In this document: piece by piece, positions 1 through 11,136 of the stretch | Numbering within the stretch: position 1 is the stretch's first letter | Layout of the letters: each line of letters begins with the position of its first letter | Assembly: GCA_015179125.1 (NCBI GenBank) | Contig: WHVA01000190.1 | Coordinates: 124,001-188,000 of the forward strand | Length of the DNA stretch: 64,000 bases | Source of the DNA: Gautieria morchelliformis | Lineage: Eukaryota; Basidiomycota; Agaricomycetes; Gomphales; Gomphaceae | Reading direction: 5' to 3' | The notes under the pieces: generated by a model | The model's database searches: none | Told to the model about the DNA's origin: nothing | The model's input: the letters and a program-made list of their open reading frames with translations, nothing else | Made by a program: the position numbers and the translations under genes

Positions 1-830
1 AGGCGATATGTAGAACACATAAAGGACTATAGTGGCGGCAGCTGTAATCAATTGCAAACCAACCATGCCATATAAAAGTTGTTTGTTGCGATCATACACA
101 GCATAGACCTGTGAAACAATTACGTCCCAGTGTCTGAATGTATGCAATAGAGAACATACACGGGCCAGTAGAATGACTGTATTGTTTAAGGTTAGTCATA
201 TTTACAGAAAATGACATGTGTGAACTTGTCTGTACTCACTGTCTACACTGACAATCCCAATTAAAACGCTGTTATTTTGTCAATCCATGTCCATACAATG
301 CATGGCAAAGATGGACGCACAACACAGATTGCCACCAAAAAAAGACACTGCAGCTGGAGTAATAATAGTCTTTGCGTTGTTTTAACACTGACATTTTCTG
401 CACTTACAACTGTGAACGGAGGAATTGATAAGCATCACATACATTGATCACGCTAATCTTACGCGCACACCTTATTCGACAGGGATCCATGAAACGTCAC
501 TTCATCCCGACATTGTCTGTTAACTTCATATGGAGAGTCGAAGACACAGACGGACCTGTGACTTGAATGATAAGCGAGGAAAGCCCGAAATAACGAGTCT
601 ATGGGCATTGGAAGTTTTATGGCCGTATACTTCAAAAAAAAAAACACAGGCGGTACAGACTGACCCATAGAAACAGTAGCTTTCCCAATGTACGCGGGCC
701 CTTCCAAATATTCATGACCTGAAGTATGTCTAAGAAATAATATGGCCACTTGCGAAGGCCGCACCAACCTCAGCATCGAACGTTATAGCTGTCTCGTATT
801 AGTGATTGTCTTCAAACATCAACAATCACC
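1..830 (-). CDS. DUF6533-type integral membrane protein, copy 1 (partial at window edge)
   Basis: Read on the minus strand, the translated segments around 690-770 give a stretch ending DILQVMNIWKGP followed by LGKLLFLW. This fits the DUF6533 core of basidiomycete multi-pass membrane proteins, in which an E-(L/F)-(I/V)-W tryptophan motif is followed by GK-x-LF-L-x-NRY. A short intron with the polypyrimidine/poly-A tract near 630-650 separates LFLW from the next exon (YTAIKLPMPIDSLF...). Further exons run down to position 1, where the hydrophobic segment starting near the residues VYAVY is cut by the window edge. The C-terminal exons seen in copy 2 (5160-5790) are therefore outside the window. 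The function of the family is unknown and it is usually expanded. Exon boundaries are approximate; family assignment is by motif only. Confidence 0.5.
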
Positions 831-1289
831 CTCACCATGGTCATACAAGAAGAGCACGAACGATGCGAGCACAGAGTACTCCGTAAGGGTTAAGTCTGCT
901 TTAAGAACGCATTAATTAGATGCATGCATCTCTTGCGTATTAGAACTGGCCTGATTTTGCCATTGCAAGAAATGATTGAGAAGCGACAAACATTGTACAC
1001 ACAAGAATGAGGTAGGTAGATTCTAGGTAAAAAGGGACTGTGACTGGTAATTAAGTATTATACCTGGACTTGACCTCTTGATATTATTGATATGGTGTCG
1101 TTAGCCCTCATTTGCGATACCGACTCAACATGATTTTCAATCGTTGTATAAGTAATGCGCGCGTGAGCTGTGAGTAGGTGACCAGAGAACCCGTCAAGTA
1201 AAGGGTCGATAGTGAGGCGTGACCGCCGATTCGAACGAGGGTTGCCCCATTAAGGAGCTGTATAAGATATGCAAGTTACCTCAAGTGGC

Positions 1290-1440
1290 TATATCCCCGG
1301 CATTGACCACTGTGCGGTATAGTTCTGGACCCTGGTGCCACGACTCTCTTTGCAAACATTGGACGGTAATTGCCTTGATTGAAGAAAGAGAGAGATACTT
1401 GCATCGAAAATGGTGTAGGAAGCGACGCTGTGTGCGTCTG
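1290..1440 (-). CDS. Possible conserved exon of unknown gene (copy 1)
   Basis: The reading frame gives LPSNVCKESRGT followed by VQNYT, and the paralogous copy at 7130-7260 gives LPSNVCQESCGT followed by IQNYT. The last exon base is followed by a GTATGG-like donor in copy 2. Conservation of the peptide in both copies suggests a real exon, possibly of a small cysteine-containing protein, but no complete gene could be assembled and no family is recognised. Confidence 0.2.
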
Positions 1441-1640
1441 GTGCCACAGCCAGATTCGCAGCCCGATCGACTCCGACCAAGGTATGCATTGCATCTTGAA
1501 CTCAGGCTTCTCATCGCCTCAAGGACTCGAACGCACGCCTCTACCAAACAAATCCGAGTACGGATTACAATAGAAGTATCCCTCAGTGAACATGGGGAGG
1601 AGTGGCATGTACTTAGTGTGCTCACGACTTCAAGCAGTGG

Positions 1641-4600
1641 CCCAACCTCGTGACGTATATGAAATGCGCGACATGCCGCATTCCCCTCCCTGCCGCAAGC
1701 GCCGTAACGTTGGAGCTGCACCCTCAGACCGTCACTTAATATGAATCCCTCGCTATCCTTCTCTGCCTCCGCGTCTCCGTCGACCCTAGGGCTGATTCGT
1801 CCTCGGCCACCACATAGTACGTACGTACGTGCACATTGCAATGGCTGTGCGTCATGGTCTACGCACGAATACCTTATACCGCACAGTGAAACAGCGCACG
1901 AGAGGTGGGGACGCCATATTTGGGGGGAAGGGGTTTGAGAAGGGATGTGTGATTCAAGTTTGAGCGCTGCGCGAGGATTGGGGCCGCGACTGTGACGTTG
2001 AATCGAGGTGTTTGTGGGTGGGTGTGTAAGGAAGTGTTTATTTCTGTTCCTCCCTCCGGCCAAGGGTGCTCCACATAGCTCAGCAACCAGCAACCAGGAA
2101 CAGCGTGCACACAGACAGGGACAGGGTATCCCACCACGAATACCTGCTCCTCCCCGCCCACCCCATCCTCTCGAGCAACCCATCCCATGGGCATATGCGC
2201 CCTCCGCCTCCACACGCCCCCTTCTCCTCTCAGATACCACGCATCCCCGTACGTACCCGCATACACCATGCCCACATGTCTATCACAGCACCGGCACCGT
2301 CGTCGCCGGCTACACAAATCCCGCGTACTTATCTCGATCCTGTCGTGCAGGATATAGTGCTCGTTAACCGCTAAACGTCATCAGGGGAGTTCTGGGCGTG
2401 GGTGGGGTTAGAGGTCTAGGAGGCCATAAGCGCGGGCATGCGCGCGAACTGGATGATAATGATGGTGTCACACGTTTACAGTCATGCGAGAGGCATCAAA
2501 GCGCGGTGCCAGCGTGGAAAGGGAGGACATCCAGACAAGACAACCCACTGATCAGTGACATAAGGATCAGGATCAGGATCAGGATCAGGATCAAAAGCAA
2601 TATATTTTATTTTATGTAACGTAGACGGCCCACGAGTTCTGCGGCGCTATCATGTCGTATGCATGTGGCGCCGCGGTCTATCGTGCCGTGCGCGCTGGTA
2701 TGCCGTCGTCCATCTCGGTCTGTCCTACCATACCGCCCCATCGCCCGCTACCCCATAATTCACTATCCACTAGGAACAAGGAGCGACCGTACGTGCCTCC
2801 GCCCCTGTGTCGCGCGTGAGGCGTGTATCATGCGGTCCGACACTACGAGCTCTCCAAGGAAACCAGCGCCGTCCATATATTCTGTCTGTGGCATGGTCAT
2901 GCTGCTCGTTGTAGCTATCCAGTCAGGCGTCGGTGTTGGATGTTTGTCTAGCGCTCGCCCTTGCCAACATTCTGATATGCCCACGCACGACGAAACCTCT
3001 ATTCGCTCAGAATCACCAGTATCCGGCCGATAACGCTATGCAAGGAACCATTACCAAAGCCGATGGAAACTGTGTATCTGGATAATGTTGCTTATATTTG
3101 ACTGTGGATCCAACCAGATTAACTTGTTACCAGCTGGGTGTTCCAAGGGAGAATATTTTTTCGATCTCAATCATCGGATGACTGCAAAGCATGCCGGAGC
3201 TCCAAGATCGTCTATTCTCGCTAGGTCGTGTCGTCGTCATTCTAACATATCATACTAAATTAAAACTGCAAACGCAGATCCTCTCAGTAGCTTCCTGGGC
3301 CGCCGGGCACAGCTCTATATCGCCATCACAGATGATACTCCCGGTGCATAATATCGCGGATACCATGTCATGGTGCTCCATTTGAAATTCGATGGTCTCT
3401 TCATACGACCTCTTCTCACGTCGTACAGGACATGCCGCCAAAATCAGAATCGATGCGTGGCCCCACCCATACAGTATCAAGCAACATTGACACGAGCTGA
3501 TACCTCTGGGAGATCATCCAGCATCGCTATATAATTACAGCCACATGCAGGGCGTTGAGCGGGCCAGGCTAGATTTCTTATATCATCTCATCCCCCTTCC
3601 TCTTCAAAGGTAACACACTAGAGAAGCGTCATCTTAATATATACCAGTGAGCTTGTCGCAGTTGGTTTTCATGTGGTGGGCACTGTGAATCGTTCATGAG
3701 TGCCAAGTGTGCTTACATGACGACAAATTTCAGGTGGATCTTGACGACCATTTCGCCCATGCAAACCGAAGTAATAACAACTCCTGTCAAAAAGCCAATT
3801 GGAAGCCTCCATTACTCGCCCGAGCGGCCAGCTATGTCTGATGCTTCTACGTATTATAACTAATTTTTAATTCTTTCCATATGATATTCGTCTATCAGCC
3901 CCTTCCGCCTTGAAAATTGTGTCATGCTTTGGCACTGATATAAGATGCTATGAATATTTGTTGACCTGGCAGCACCCATGGCCAGCATCTTATATAGACA
4001 CTTTCCGCGGTCTGCTACTCCAACCCCACATCGCTACACAAACCTTAGTCCCTTGTCTGCGTCCCAGGTCATCTTTGTTGTACCATGGCGGACCCCTCGG
4101 CTCATATCCAAGTGCTCTCAGGCGAGTATGTGCTTACTACGTTCAGTGCGATGCAGAAGAAATTTCCTGAACTAGCTTTGCGATCAACTCTGTCAACTTC
4201 GCAGCGCTTGGGATGCGTACATGTCCCCTGACAAGCTATGGAAATCGTGGAATTAGGCAGTGCCTAATTTCACGATTTTCATAGCTTCTTACATAGCGCA
4301 CTGCTCATCTACGACACTCTTACACTCCCACCCGAGATCAGGCACATTTGGTACAAGACCATCACAGTGGGCACCATCCTCTATTTGCTCGCTCGTTACC
4401 TGCCCTTGGGTTTCTTTCTTGTTGCCGCATATCTCAACATATCCCTTGAGGTGTGTTATGTTTATGGTTCTCAGATGTGACAACACCCCAACTGATTTGA
4501 ATGAGTATCTAGTATGACTTTGATTCCTTATGAAGAAGTAACCTAAGGACTCATATATTTGAAGGAAATGTAATAATATATTTCATCTAGCTAATACTTT

Positions 4601-4650
4601 CAGTGTCCCTTCTCTGATTGGAGTACAGGGTGAGTGATTATACCCATATA
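1641..4650. other. No recognisable gene
   Basis: About 3 kb with only short reading frames on both strands, none with a recognisable domain or consistent intron pattern. A GGATCA microsatellite lies at 2564-2593. An unrecognised frame at about 3250-3480 (minus) has several cysteines (VCSFN and ICDGD segments), and one at 4084-4230 (plus, starting MADPSAHIQVLSGEY) looks protein-like, but neither can be assigned. The stretch probably holds decayed host DNA. Confidence 0.5.
2564..2593. repeat. GGATCA hexanucleotide microsatellite, 5 units
   Basis: Five perfect tandem copies of GGATCA. Any translation of it (alternating Arg-Ile) is a by-product of the repeat. Confidence 0.9.
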
Positions 4651-4661
4651 TTTCTCAATTA

Positions 4662-4858
4662 GAATTATTCCCAAATGAGTTTGACCCGAGTGCTGCACCG
4701 AGCGAGTTGAAGGTGTTTGGTTCCACGTTGTAATTTTATCTCCCTCACGTGTTGACTGCCCCACCATGGCACACGCAGGGCTCGGACTGGTGCGCCGTGT
4801 TCAACAAGCGCGTCCCGCAGTGGCGGCTCAACGTGAACCCGGTGTGCACACTTGAGCA
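4662..4858 (+). pseudogene. TUP1-like WD-repeat co-repressor fragment
   Basis: Two exon-like segments are seen. The first (about 4665-4727) reads FPNEFDPSAAPSELKVFGST; the second (about 4790-4858) reads GSDWCAVFNKRVPQWRLNVN followed by PVCTLEHE. In fungal TUP1/Tup11 co-repressors the stretch before the WD propeller has the same layout: (N)EFDP..VP.ELKKEGSDW.A(V/I)FNP, then LDV.LVHTLEHESVVCC. The copy stops where the first WD strand should continue, and no propeller blades follow. It is therefore most likely a transposed or duplicated gene fragment, not a working co-repressor. The joining intron (about 4728-4788) ends in a good CAG. The match is from memory of the family. Confidence 0.5.
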
Positions 4859-5159
4859 TGAGAGGTGCGGCTGCTCTTCTGCCTTATCATGCGCCCAATG
4901 GTACTTACATGATCGCCACACTAGAAAACCATAACAATTAACATGACTGTACTTGATAAATACCCTGGTTTTAAATGATATTTTGCTTTAATACCAATGA
5001 TACTAGTAATGAAATTCCATTCTAAGATCAATGACTCTCAGTGATTCACTACCTGAAATGAACCTGTGAGTATATCATGGAAATTCAGTGTTTGACCCAC
5101 TGGATGCAGTGCTTTGGCCACTGAAATTTCACTGGGCTGAATCACGGGTTTCCAATGGG

Positions 5160-6640
5160 TTTACTTCCCACAGTGAGCTTTGAAATAAGGTTGTGTGTTG
5201 TCCACTGGCAGAACCGACCGTAGTGGTTGAACATGTTGAGAAGCAGACGGCAGCCCATAGTGCAAGGTATTGCAAACTCCCATCTTGAAAATAATATCAC
5301 TGTCATCTCTTCTGATCAAAAAGCAGGAGCGACCTACCCAGCGGCCACTAGTAGAAGACCACGAGGAGCCAGGTAAAACACCAGCAAGTTCGTCAGATGC
5401 ACAGCCAATATACTGCGAAGCAGACGTCACTATTCATGTGCACGAGCAAGAAGACACTGATATTGACCAGAAAAAGTAGATTATACTAGCTCAATGTCAG
5501 AGGGGCTAGACGAAAATGTTTAGAAAGACAAGAGGCTGAGCTGACCTGTCTTGAACGAGGAGCTTAAGTTGGGATGGACCAAATTCGTCCCCGTATCTGC
5601 CACACTGCTTGTAGAGCATGAGAAGGCATAGGATGACTGCGTTTGCAAGGGAAGGAACCAAAGAAGCCGCAAATTTTCTCGGCGCCGAAGGGCTGGAGCA
5701 GCCAGTCAAGTTGTGAATGGAAGGTAATCCCACGCCTGTCGGACGATTAGAAATGATCGGGCAGAATGTTGGGGGTCCTCACCAGCCGGTACATAGAACA
5801 CCTCAACGACTATAGTGGCGGCAGCTGTAATCAATTGCAAACCAACCATGGCATATAAAAGTTGTTTGTTGCAATTATACACAGCATAGACCTGTGAAAC
5901 AATTATGTCCTAGTGTCTCAATGTATGCAATAGAGAACATACACGGGTCAATAGAATGACTGGATTGCTTAAGGTGAGTCATGTTTATAGTAAAATAACA
6001 TGTATGAACTTGTCTGTACTCACTGTCTACACTGATATTCACAATTAAAACACTGTTACTTGCTTCAATCCGAGTCCATACAATGAATGTATCAAAGATG
6101 GACGTACGACACAGTTTCCCACCACAAAAAAGCACTGCAGCTGGAATAATAATATTCTGATGCGGTGTTATAATACTGACATTTTCTGCACTTACAACTG
6201 AAAACAGAGGAAATGATAAGCCTAATATCACATTGATCACGCTAATCTTACGTGCACACCTTATTCGATAGGGATCCATGAAACGTCACTTCATCCCGAC
6301 ATTGTCTGTTAACTTCATATGGAGAGTCGAAGACACAGACGGACCTGTGACTTGAATGATAAGCGAGGAAAGCCCGAAATAACGAGTCTATGGGCATTGG
6401 AAGTTTTATGGCCGTATACTTCAAAAAAAAAACACAGGCGGTACAGACTGACCCATAGAAACAGTAGCTTTCCCAATGTACGCGGGCCCTTCCAAATATT
6501 CATGACCTGAAGTATGTCTAAGAAATAATATGGCCACTTGCGAAGGCCGCACCAACCTCAGCATCGAACGTTATAGCTGTCTCGTATTAGTGATTGTCTT
6601 CAAACATCAACAATCACCCTCACCATGGTCATACAAGAAG
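5160..6640 (-). CDS. DUF6533-type integral membrane protein, copy 2
   Basis: Minus-strand gene with several short introns. The first recognisable exon (about 6480-6570) gives DILQVMNIWKGP then LGKLLFLW, the DUF6533 signature. After a roughly 35 bp intron comes YTAIKLPMPIDSLF... A hydrophobic helix follows at about 5790-5885 (VYAVYNCNKQLLYAMVGLQL then ITAAATIVVEVFYVP). The next exon at about 5535-5735 includes a helix ending in ILCLLMLYKQ. The last exon at about 5165-5290 reads CTMGCRLLLNMFNHYG, matching the usual family ending G-(S/C)-R-L-(I/L)-LN. Members are typically about 300 residues with seven helices; the segments here add up to something close to that. Part of the gene lies in a tract nearly identical to copy 1, which suggests gene conversion. 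Whether all exons remain open was not proven. Role unknown; likely plasma or internal membrane. Confidence 0.5.
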
Positions 6641-7405
6641 AGCACGAACGATGCGAGCACAGAGTACTCCGTAAGGGTTAAGTCTGCTTTAAGAACGCAT
6701 TAATTAGATGCATGCATCTCTTGCGTATTAGAACTGGCCTGATTTTGCCGTTGTAACAAATGATTGAGAAGCGACAGACATTCTAGGCAAAGAGGGACTG
6801 TGACTGTTAATTATTATACCTGCACTTGACCTCCTTAATATTATTGATACGATGTCGTTAGCCATCATTTGCGATACCGACTCAACAAGAAATTCAAATG
6901 ATCGTTGTATAAGTAATGCGGGCGTGAGCTTTGGGTAGGTGGCCAGAGAACCCATCAATTACACAAAGGGTCGATCTCGAGTGAGGCGTGATAGCTGATT
7001 CCTGACAGCAGCGAACGAGGGTTCCCCCGTACGTGTAAGGTTTGGGGCTGGATATCCAGGTATCAGAAAAGTTATCTCAAGTGGCTAAATTCCCGCCAAA
7101 TATCAAACTATCAAACCATACCGGCATTGACCACAGTAGTATAGTTCTGGATCTTGGTGCCACAACTCTCCTGGCAAACATTGGACGGTAATTGCCTTGA
7201 TTGAAGAAAGAGAGACATGCGTACATCGAAAATGGTATACAGTAGGAAGCGACGCTTGGTGACTCGTGAGCCAGGGTTCGCAGCCCGATCGACTCCGACC
7301 ATCAAGACACTCAAACACCTCTACCAAACAAATTCGAGTACGGATTACAATAGAAGTATCCCTCAACGAACAAGGCGAAGAGTATGCATAGTGTGCTCAC
7401 GACTT
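5790..7405. repeat. Direct duplication, copy 2 (pair with 1-1636)
   Basis: Same order and orientation as 1-1636. The segment 6270-6748 is essentially identical to 481-959, while the sequence on either side is visibly diverged. The intervening unique DNA of about 4.1 kb (1637-5789) holds the TUP1-like fragment and the 3' exons of gene copy 2. Confidence 0.85.
7111..7265 (-). CDS. Possible conserved exon of unknown gene (copy 2)
   Basis: Frame gives LPSNVCQESCGT then IQNYTTVVNA, followed by a GTATGG donor-like site at the plus-strand position near 7121. It is the counterpart of 1290-1440. The paired cysteines and a downstream N-glycosylation-type NYT are consistent with a small secreted protein, but the rest of the gene cannot be traced. 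No family is recognised. Confidence 0.2.
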
Positions 7406-8490
7406 CAAATAGTTATCTATATTCTGAGTAGGGCCCTGACACTGGCAGCAGTGCTGGGAAAGCAGTACTGTCGCTACTAGGTACTTCGGTTCTCGAGCGT
7501 TCCCGACGGGCTCAGTTCCTTCCTCTCCCAATGCGCGCTTGGGTAGATTGGGCCTATCTGGCACCCTTCATTCCCTCGGGTATCACTGCTGGCAGTGATG
7601 ATCATCATCTCGTGTTCTAGTGGAGTCCTAGTTCTGATGGCGGGGTTGCAATGAACGTTGATCGTTGAACTACAAGTACGTGCCATGGGACTTAAAGACT
7701 GAGTACCTGATGTAATAAACCAGAAATGGTCACTAAGATGCAGGCTCGTATACATAATATGCCTCCGATGAAAGCCTTTGGATGTTTAACGTTCAACTTC
7801 AAATGATGGCTGCCATCCATCAGTGGTTTTCAATAGCCCATCCCACCTCCCGCCACTCCAGTGCTTCATCAGCAGATCTAATTACATACAATATTGTAAT
7901 AGAAGATCAGATAGCACTCTTTCCCTATTTTTCCGGCGAGACGATCTTGGTCCAATTCGGATATGATATACATAGGGATGTTGCACCACTGTGATCGCTC
8001 ATCGATCTCATTATCGACTCACACTTGTCTCAATCGGTACACCACTGATGTTTCATCGTCTCTGCTCTTTATACAGAATCATTCATTTTGTCTCCCTTAT
8101 GCTTGACCTGGTATTTCGTGTTATTGAAACCTCTCATATATATTTACCCCTCATCGCATTGGATCGCCTCAATGCTTCGTCGATATCTGTGCATGCTTGG
8201 GGACTCATGAGTGCTAGGCCACTCATTTCAAGTTCTTGGATTTCTTCCACCTGCATGCAAGCGATCGCCTGTTTAATTGCAATCCCTCAAAGTATCATGA
8301 TGACGACCCCCTGTATTCTGTTGACATAAAGTTTACTTTCTTTTTTTTTTTTCCTTGTATCCATTTATATTCATTGAGGCGAATGCCCGCATCGCAAAGT
8401 GGATCAGCGTTAGGTATTTACACCTCTTTACATTTGCAAACGCATAAAGTTACAAAAGAAAATAACCAAGGGCCCGGGTTAAGTGACATG
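7406..8490. other. No recognisable gene
   Basis: Only short frames without domain signals. A poly-T run lies at about 8338-8351. Probably intergenic or decayed DNA between the duplication and the third DUF6533-type fragment. Confidence 0.5.
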
Positions 8491-8790
8491 TTAGTAGCAT
8501 CTACGCAGAGTGCCACTACGGGTTTGGCTCCTACCAACTGCACTGCCGGTTGACCCCACATCGGACACGGTGACTGTCGCCAGTTCAACATTCTCGGTTG
8601 GGAAACCTTCGATGTGGATGTCCTTGAGTGAGTGGGCTGTGTTCTGAGGACCTTGGTGTGCTGATGTGTGTTGACAGACACCGTAGTGGTGATACATGCT
8701 GAGAAGCAAACGACAGCCCATAGTGCAAAGTATTGCGTATTCCCACCTTAAATTCAGTGTCTTTATCAGCTCATCCGCCGAAAGATTCAT
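8491..8790 (-). pseudogene. DUF6533-type protein, 3' exon only (copy 3)
   Basis: Reads NLRWEYAILCTMGCRLLLSM then YHHYGVCQHTSAHQ and a hydrophilic tail to a stop at 8491. The CTMGCRLLL core and the DNA around 8680-8760 match the last exon of copy 2 (about 5165-5290). The tail is about 75 residues and polar, as in the cytosolic C-termini of this family. No upstream exons follow: the fragment is bordered at 8794 by a foldback element, beyond which Gypsy sequence begins. It is therefore a truncated third paralogue. Confidence 0.5.
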
Positions 8791-8793
8791 TAA

Positions 8794-9191
8794 CACTGGA
8801 GGCATATAAGAATTTTCTGGTCTGAAAAACTGTTTAAAAAACCGTAAAGATATTCTGATTTTTTTTAGTGTTTTTAATGTAAAAAAACTTTAACAAAATT
8901 TTGTGTTTTTGTTAGAATTTGTTGAGCAAGAAAATTGTAAAAAAGTTTAAGGTTTTTTGCAGGGTTTTTTTATGTCTTTTTATAAGTTTCTTTGTGAAAA
9001 TACAAAGAAACCCATAAAAAACCCTGAAAAAAACTTTGAATTTTTTTACAATTTTCTTGCTCAACAAATTCTAATAAAAACCCAAAATTTTATTATGGTT
9101 TTTTTTTACATAAAAACACTAAAAATATTGGGAATATCTTTACAGTTTTTTCAACAGTTTTTCAGATGAAAACTTTTATATGCCTGCAGTG
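8794..9191. mobile_element. Foldback non-autonomous CACTA-type element (FB1)
   Basis: A 398 bp AT-rich element that is almost entirely one long inverted repeat: the left half, starting CACTGGAGGCATATAA, is the reverse complement of the right half, ending TTATATGCCTGCAGTG. The fold centre is near 8995 (the small palindrome around CTTTGTG). It is flanked by a 3 bp duplication, TAA (8791-8793 and 9192-9194). CACTG termini with 3 bp target duplications are the hallmark of the CACTA/EnSpm superfamily, to which Plavaka-type elements are related. It codes for nothing convincing and would need a transposase in trans. A second copy at 14941-18949 shares both termini. Confidence 0.8.
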
Positions 9192-9194
9192 TAA

Positions 9195-9550
9195 GTGAAC
9201 TTACGCAAGGGCAGTCTGCACAAGAAGTTGAGGAGCAAGGAAGCAAATCAAGGAGTTTGTAAGCTGAACAGCAAAAGTACTGCAATGCCGGTGTCGCTAA
9301 TGTGGCGGGCAAGGAATAACAATTAATACTGACCTTGAAATCACAACTTCATCCGGTCGTGCAGCCTCTACCTGGGTGTGTGTGCAAGCGACTTCCCAGA
9401 TGAGCAGTGGCAGATCCTTTGGGCGATGTCCTTCATGAAAACAGGGAGGGCAGCAACTTTTGCCACTCATGCATTCACCCATGAAGTAAAGCATGGCACA
9501 CCGCTCTATGTGACCTGGAAGGGTTTCGTCGAGGCGTTTCGCCAGCAGTT
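9195..9550 (+). mobile_element. Gypsy element C, 5' remnant with start of gag
   Basis: The plus strand from about 9378 encodes a Ty3/Gypsy Gag segment (ASDFPDEQWQILWAMSFMKT, then HGTPLYVTWKGFVEAFRQQF), typical of the Gag helical core with its W-x-x-F pattern. The same Gag resumes at 25147 on the far side of Gypsy B. No LTR of element C is seen to the left; its 5' end is missing or lies beyond the foldback element. Fossil. Confidence 0.75.
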
Positions 9551-10577
9551 TGTCAAGATTGGTTTTTAGGTGTTAATATCGTGTATTAGTGAACACAGCG
9601 AATGCCTGAATAGCTTGTGCAATGAAGTGTGCTGTTCAGCGAATAAGATGAACCAATAAATGTTCAGCAGGTAAGAGCGCTACCCGAATGGGGCTCGCCC
9701 TATCTACAGTCATAGCAAAGTAGCCCGTGATACTTGACGTGTAACATGCAAGGTCTCATGGAAAGGTTGTCAGGCAGTAGCAATCCTTTCACCGGCAAAG
9801 GTGCTCCTTTGGAGCCCTTCGCTGACAGCACCAATAATAGTATGAAGGCTAAGGTAGTGAAGGTGAAGTACAAAAACTCACCAGTGGTGCTTGAGTCCCC
9901 CTCTGGTCAAAGATCATAGTCTATAGAAGAGGGCTCAAGATGATGGTCACAGTGAGGTCAAGTTTTGCACAAGATAGATGTATGATAATTGAACTGGGGA
10001 ATATACATGCGAATGTAAACTACTTATACCGAATGCTCATACAATATCAGTGAATAGGAAAGAGGCCATCATGAGTCAGGGTTGGATAGGGGTGCGCAGT
10101 CAAGATACAAATAGATGAAACGTATATGCAATAGAGGGAGGGAGGAGTGTAAACATGAGACAATGGAGGGGAAGAGGATAAAGGTACCCATGTAAGAAAA
10201 CACGCCTTGAGACCTGCATACACGTTACCCTGCATGGACTCTTCATCTGCTGGGTTGATCCCACATGATCTATGGGTCGGACATCCCACGAATGCATTAC
10301 GGCCATACGAACACCTCAAGGGGTTGAGTTGGGAAGATGATGAGGCCAGTGATGAACCATCATGCCGGGTAAAGGATGTTGATCATGTTTGATGGTGTGT
10401 CTGCTGGTGAATGATGCAAGTAGTGAATGGTTGTTTGGCGAATGCGGCGAAGAGCGAATGGAGTGAACATCGAGGAGGAGTGGTGGAAGGGAAGGGCGAA
10501 CTTGAGCAAACATACAGGAGGAGCGGTGAAGGGGAAAGTAGGGATAGCTGGGTAAGGGAAATAAACGGGTCATGACA
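9551..10577 (-). repeat. 3' LTR of Gypsy B
   Basis: 1027 bp. On the minus strand it begins TGTCATGACCCG and ends CCAATCTTGACA. It is preceded (minus-strand sense) by a polypurine tract AGGAGGGGGATAC at about 10578-10590, which fixes the orientation. Confidence 0.85.
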
Positions 10578-11136
10578 GTATCCCCCTCCTAGCTTCGGAG
10601 TCCAATGATGTCGTGTCCTGGGGTAGGAAAAAGGCATAAGGACGTAATGGGTCCCCCGATGAGATCTCTGAGGTCTGGGCCCTATCTTGCTGCGTGGTCC
10701 GTGCATGGCTCTGCCCTCTGTTTAAAACACCATGCAGCATGGGGCTACAGTACTCATCCAAGCATCCAAGCCAAGCATCTGGGCCCTTATGGCGACTCCC
10801 AGTTACTCGACAATCCTCGATCGATCGCAGATGGTGTTGAAGGGTCGGCCTGAGTTTTGGGGAGAGTCACATGAAGATATGGAGCAGTGGGTGGATGATG
10901 CAGCAGAAGTTCAGGTGAGTAGTTCTTTTTGTTTTTCATCAGTTGTTCGCTCATTTGTGAATAGGCTGAGCTTCGGAAGGCGCTGCAGGTTGAGGAAGTG
11001 GTTGACCCAGGCTTTGAATGACTACCCGCAGTGGATGAATTGGCAAAAGAGATACAGGAAGTGAAGGTATGGCTGGAGAGTTCAGCGTTTACTCTGCACC
11101 TGGTACCTGTGGAGGCCAAAATCGACTCGGCCCCTT
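10578..11136 (-). mobile_element. Gypsy B, region between 3' LTR and an inserted LTR
   Basis: The part next to the LTR is the 3' end of Gypsy B with its polypurine tract. The remainder is not assigned: on the plus strand it also shows an exon-like pair (about 10785-10913 and about 10968-11060) joined by a GTGAGT...AATAG intron, with a peptide ending ELAKEIQEVKVWLESS. It could be a captured host gene piece or unrecognised internal sequence. Confidence 0.4.

Larger units (their letters stand above)
1..1636. repeat. Direct duplication, copy 1 (pair with about 5790-7405)
   Basis: This block matches about 5790-7405 in the same orientation and order, with an offset of about 5.79-5.82 kb. The match covers a DUF6533-type gene plus its upstream DNA. 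Divergence is uneven: 481-959 is essentially identical to the partner (6270-6748) apart from one base in a poly-A run, whereas both flanks carry frequent substitutions and small indels. Copy 1 is cut by the left window edge. Confidence 0.85.

Noticed and set aside
1281-2367. Long overlapping frames on both strands, Ser/Pro/His-rich
   Set aside because: GC-rich repeats of simple words keep several frames open at once; no family resemblance and no agreement with copy 2 of the duplication beyond 1636.
2564-2593. Telomere-like or regulatory repeat
   Set aside because: GGATCA does not match the usual fungal telomere unit and is short and internal.
10047-10706. Frames inside the Gypsy B LTRs, recurring at 22.7, 24.7 and 62.4 kb
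   Set aside because: The same frames recur only because the LTR recurs; LTRs do not code and the frames drift between copies.
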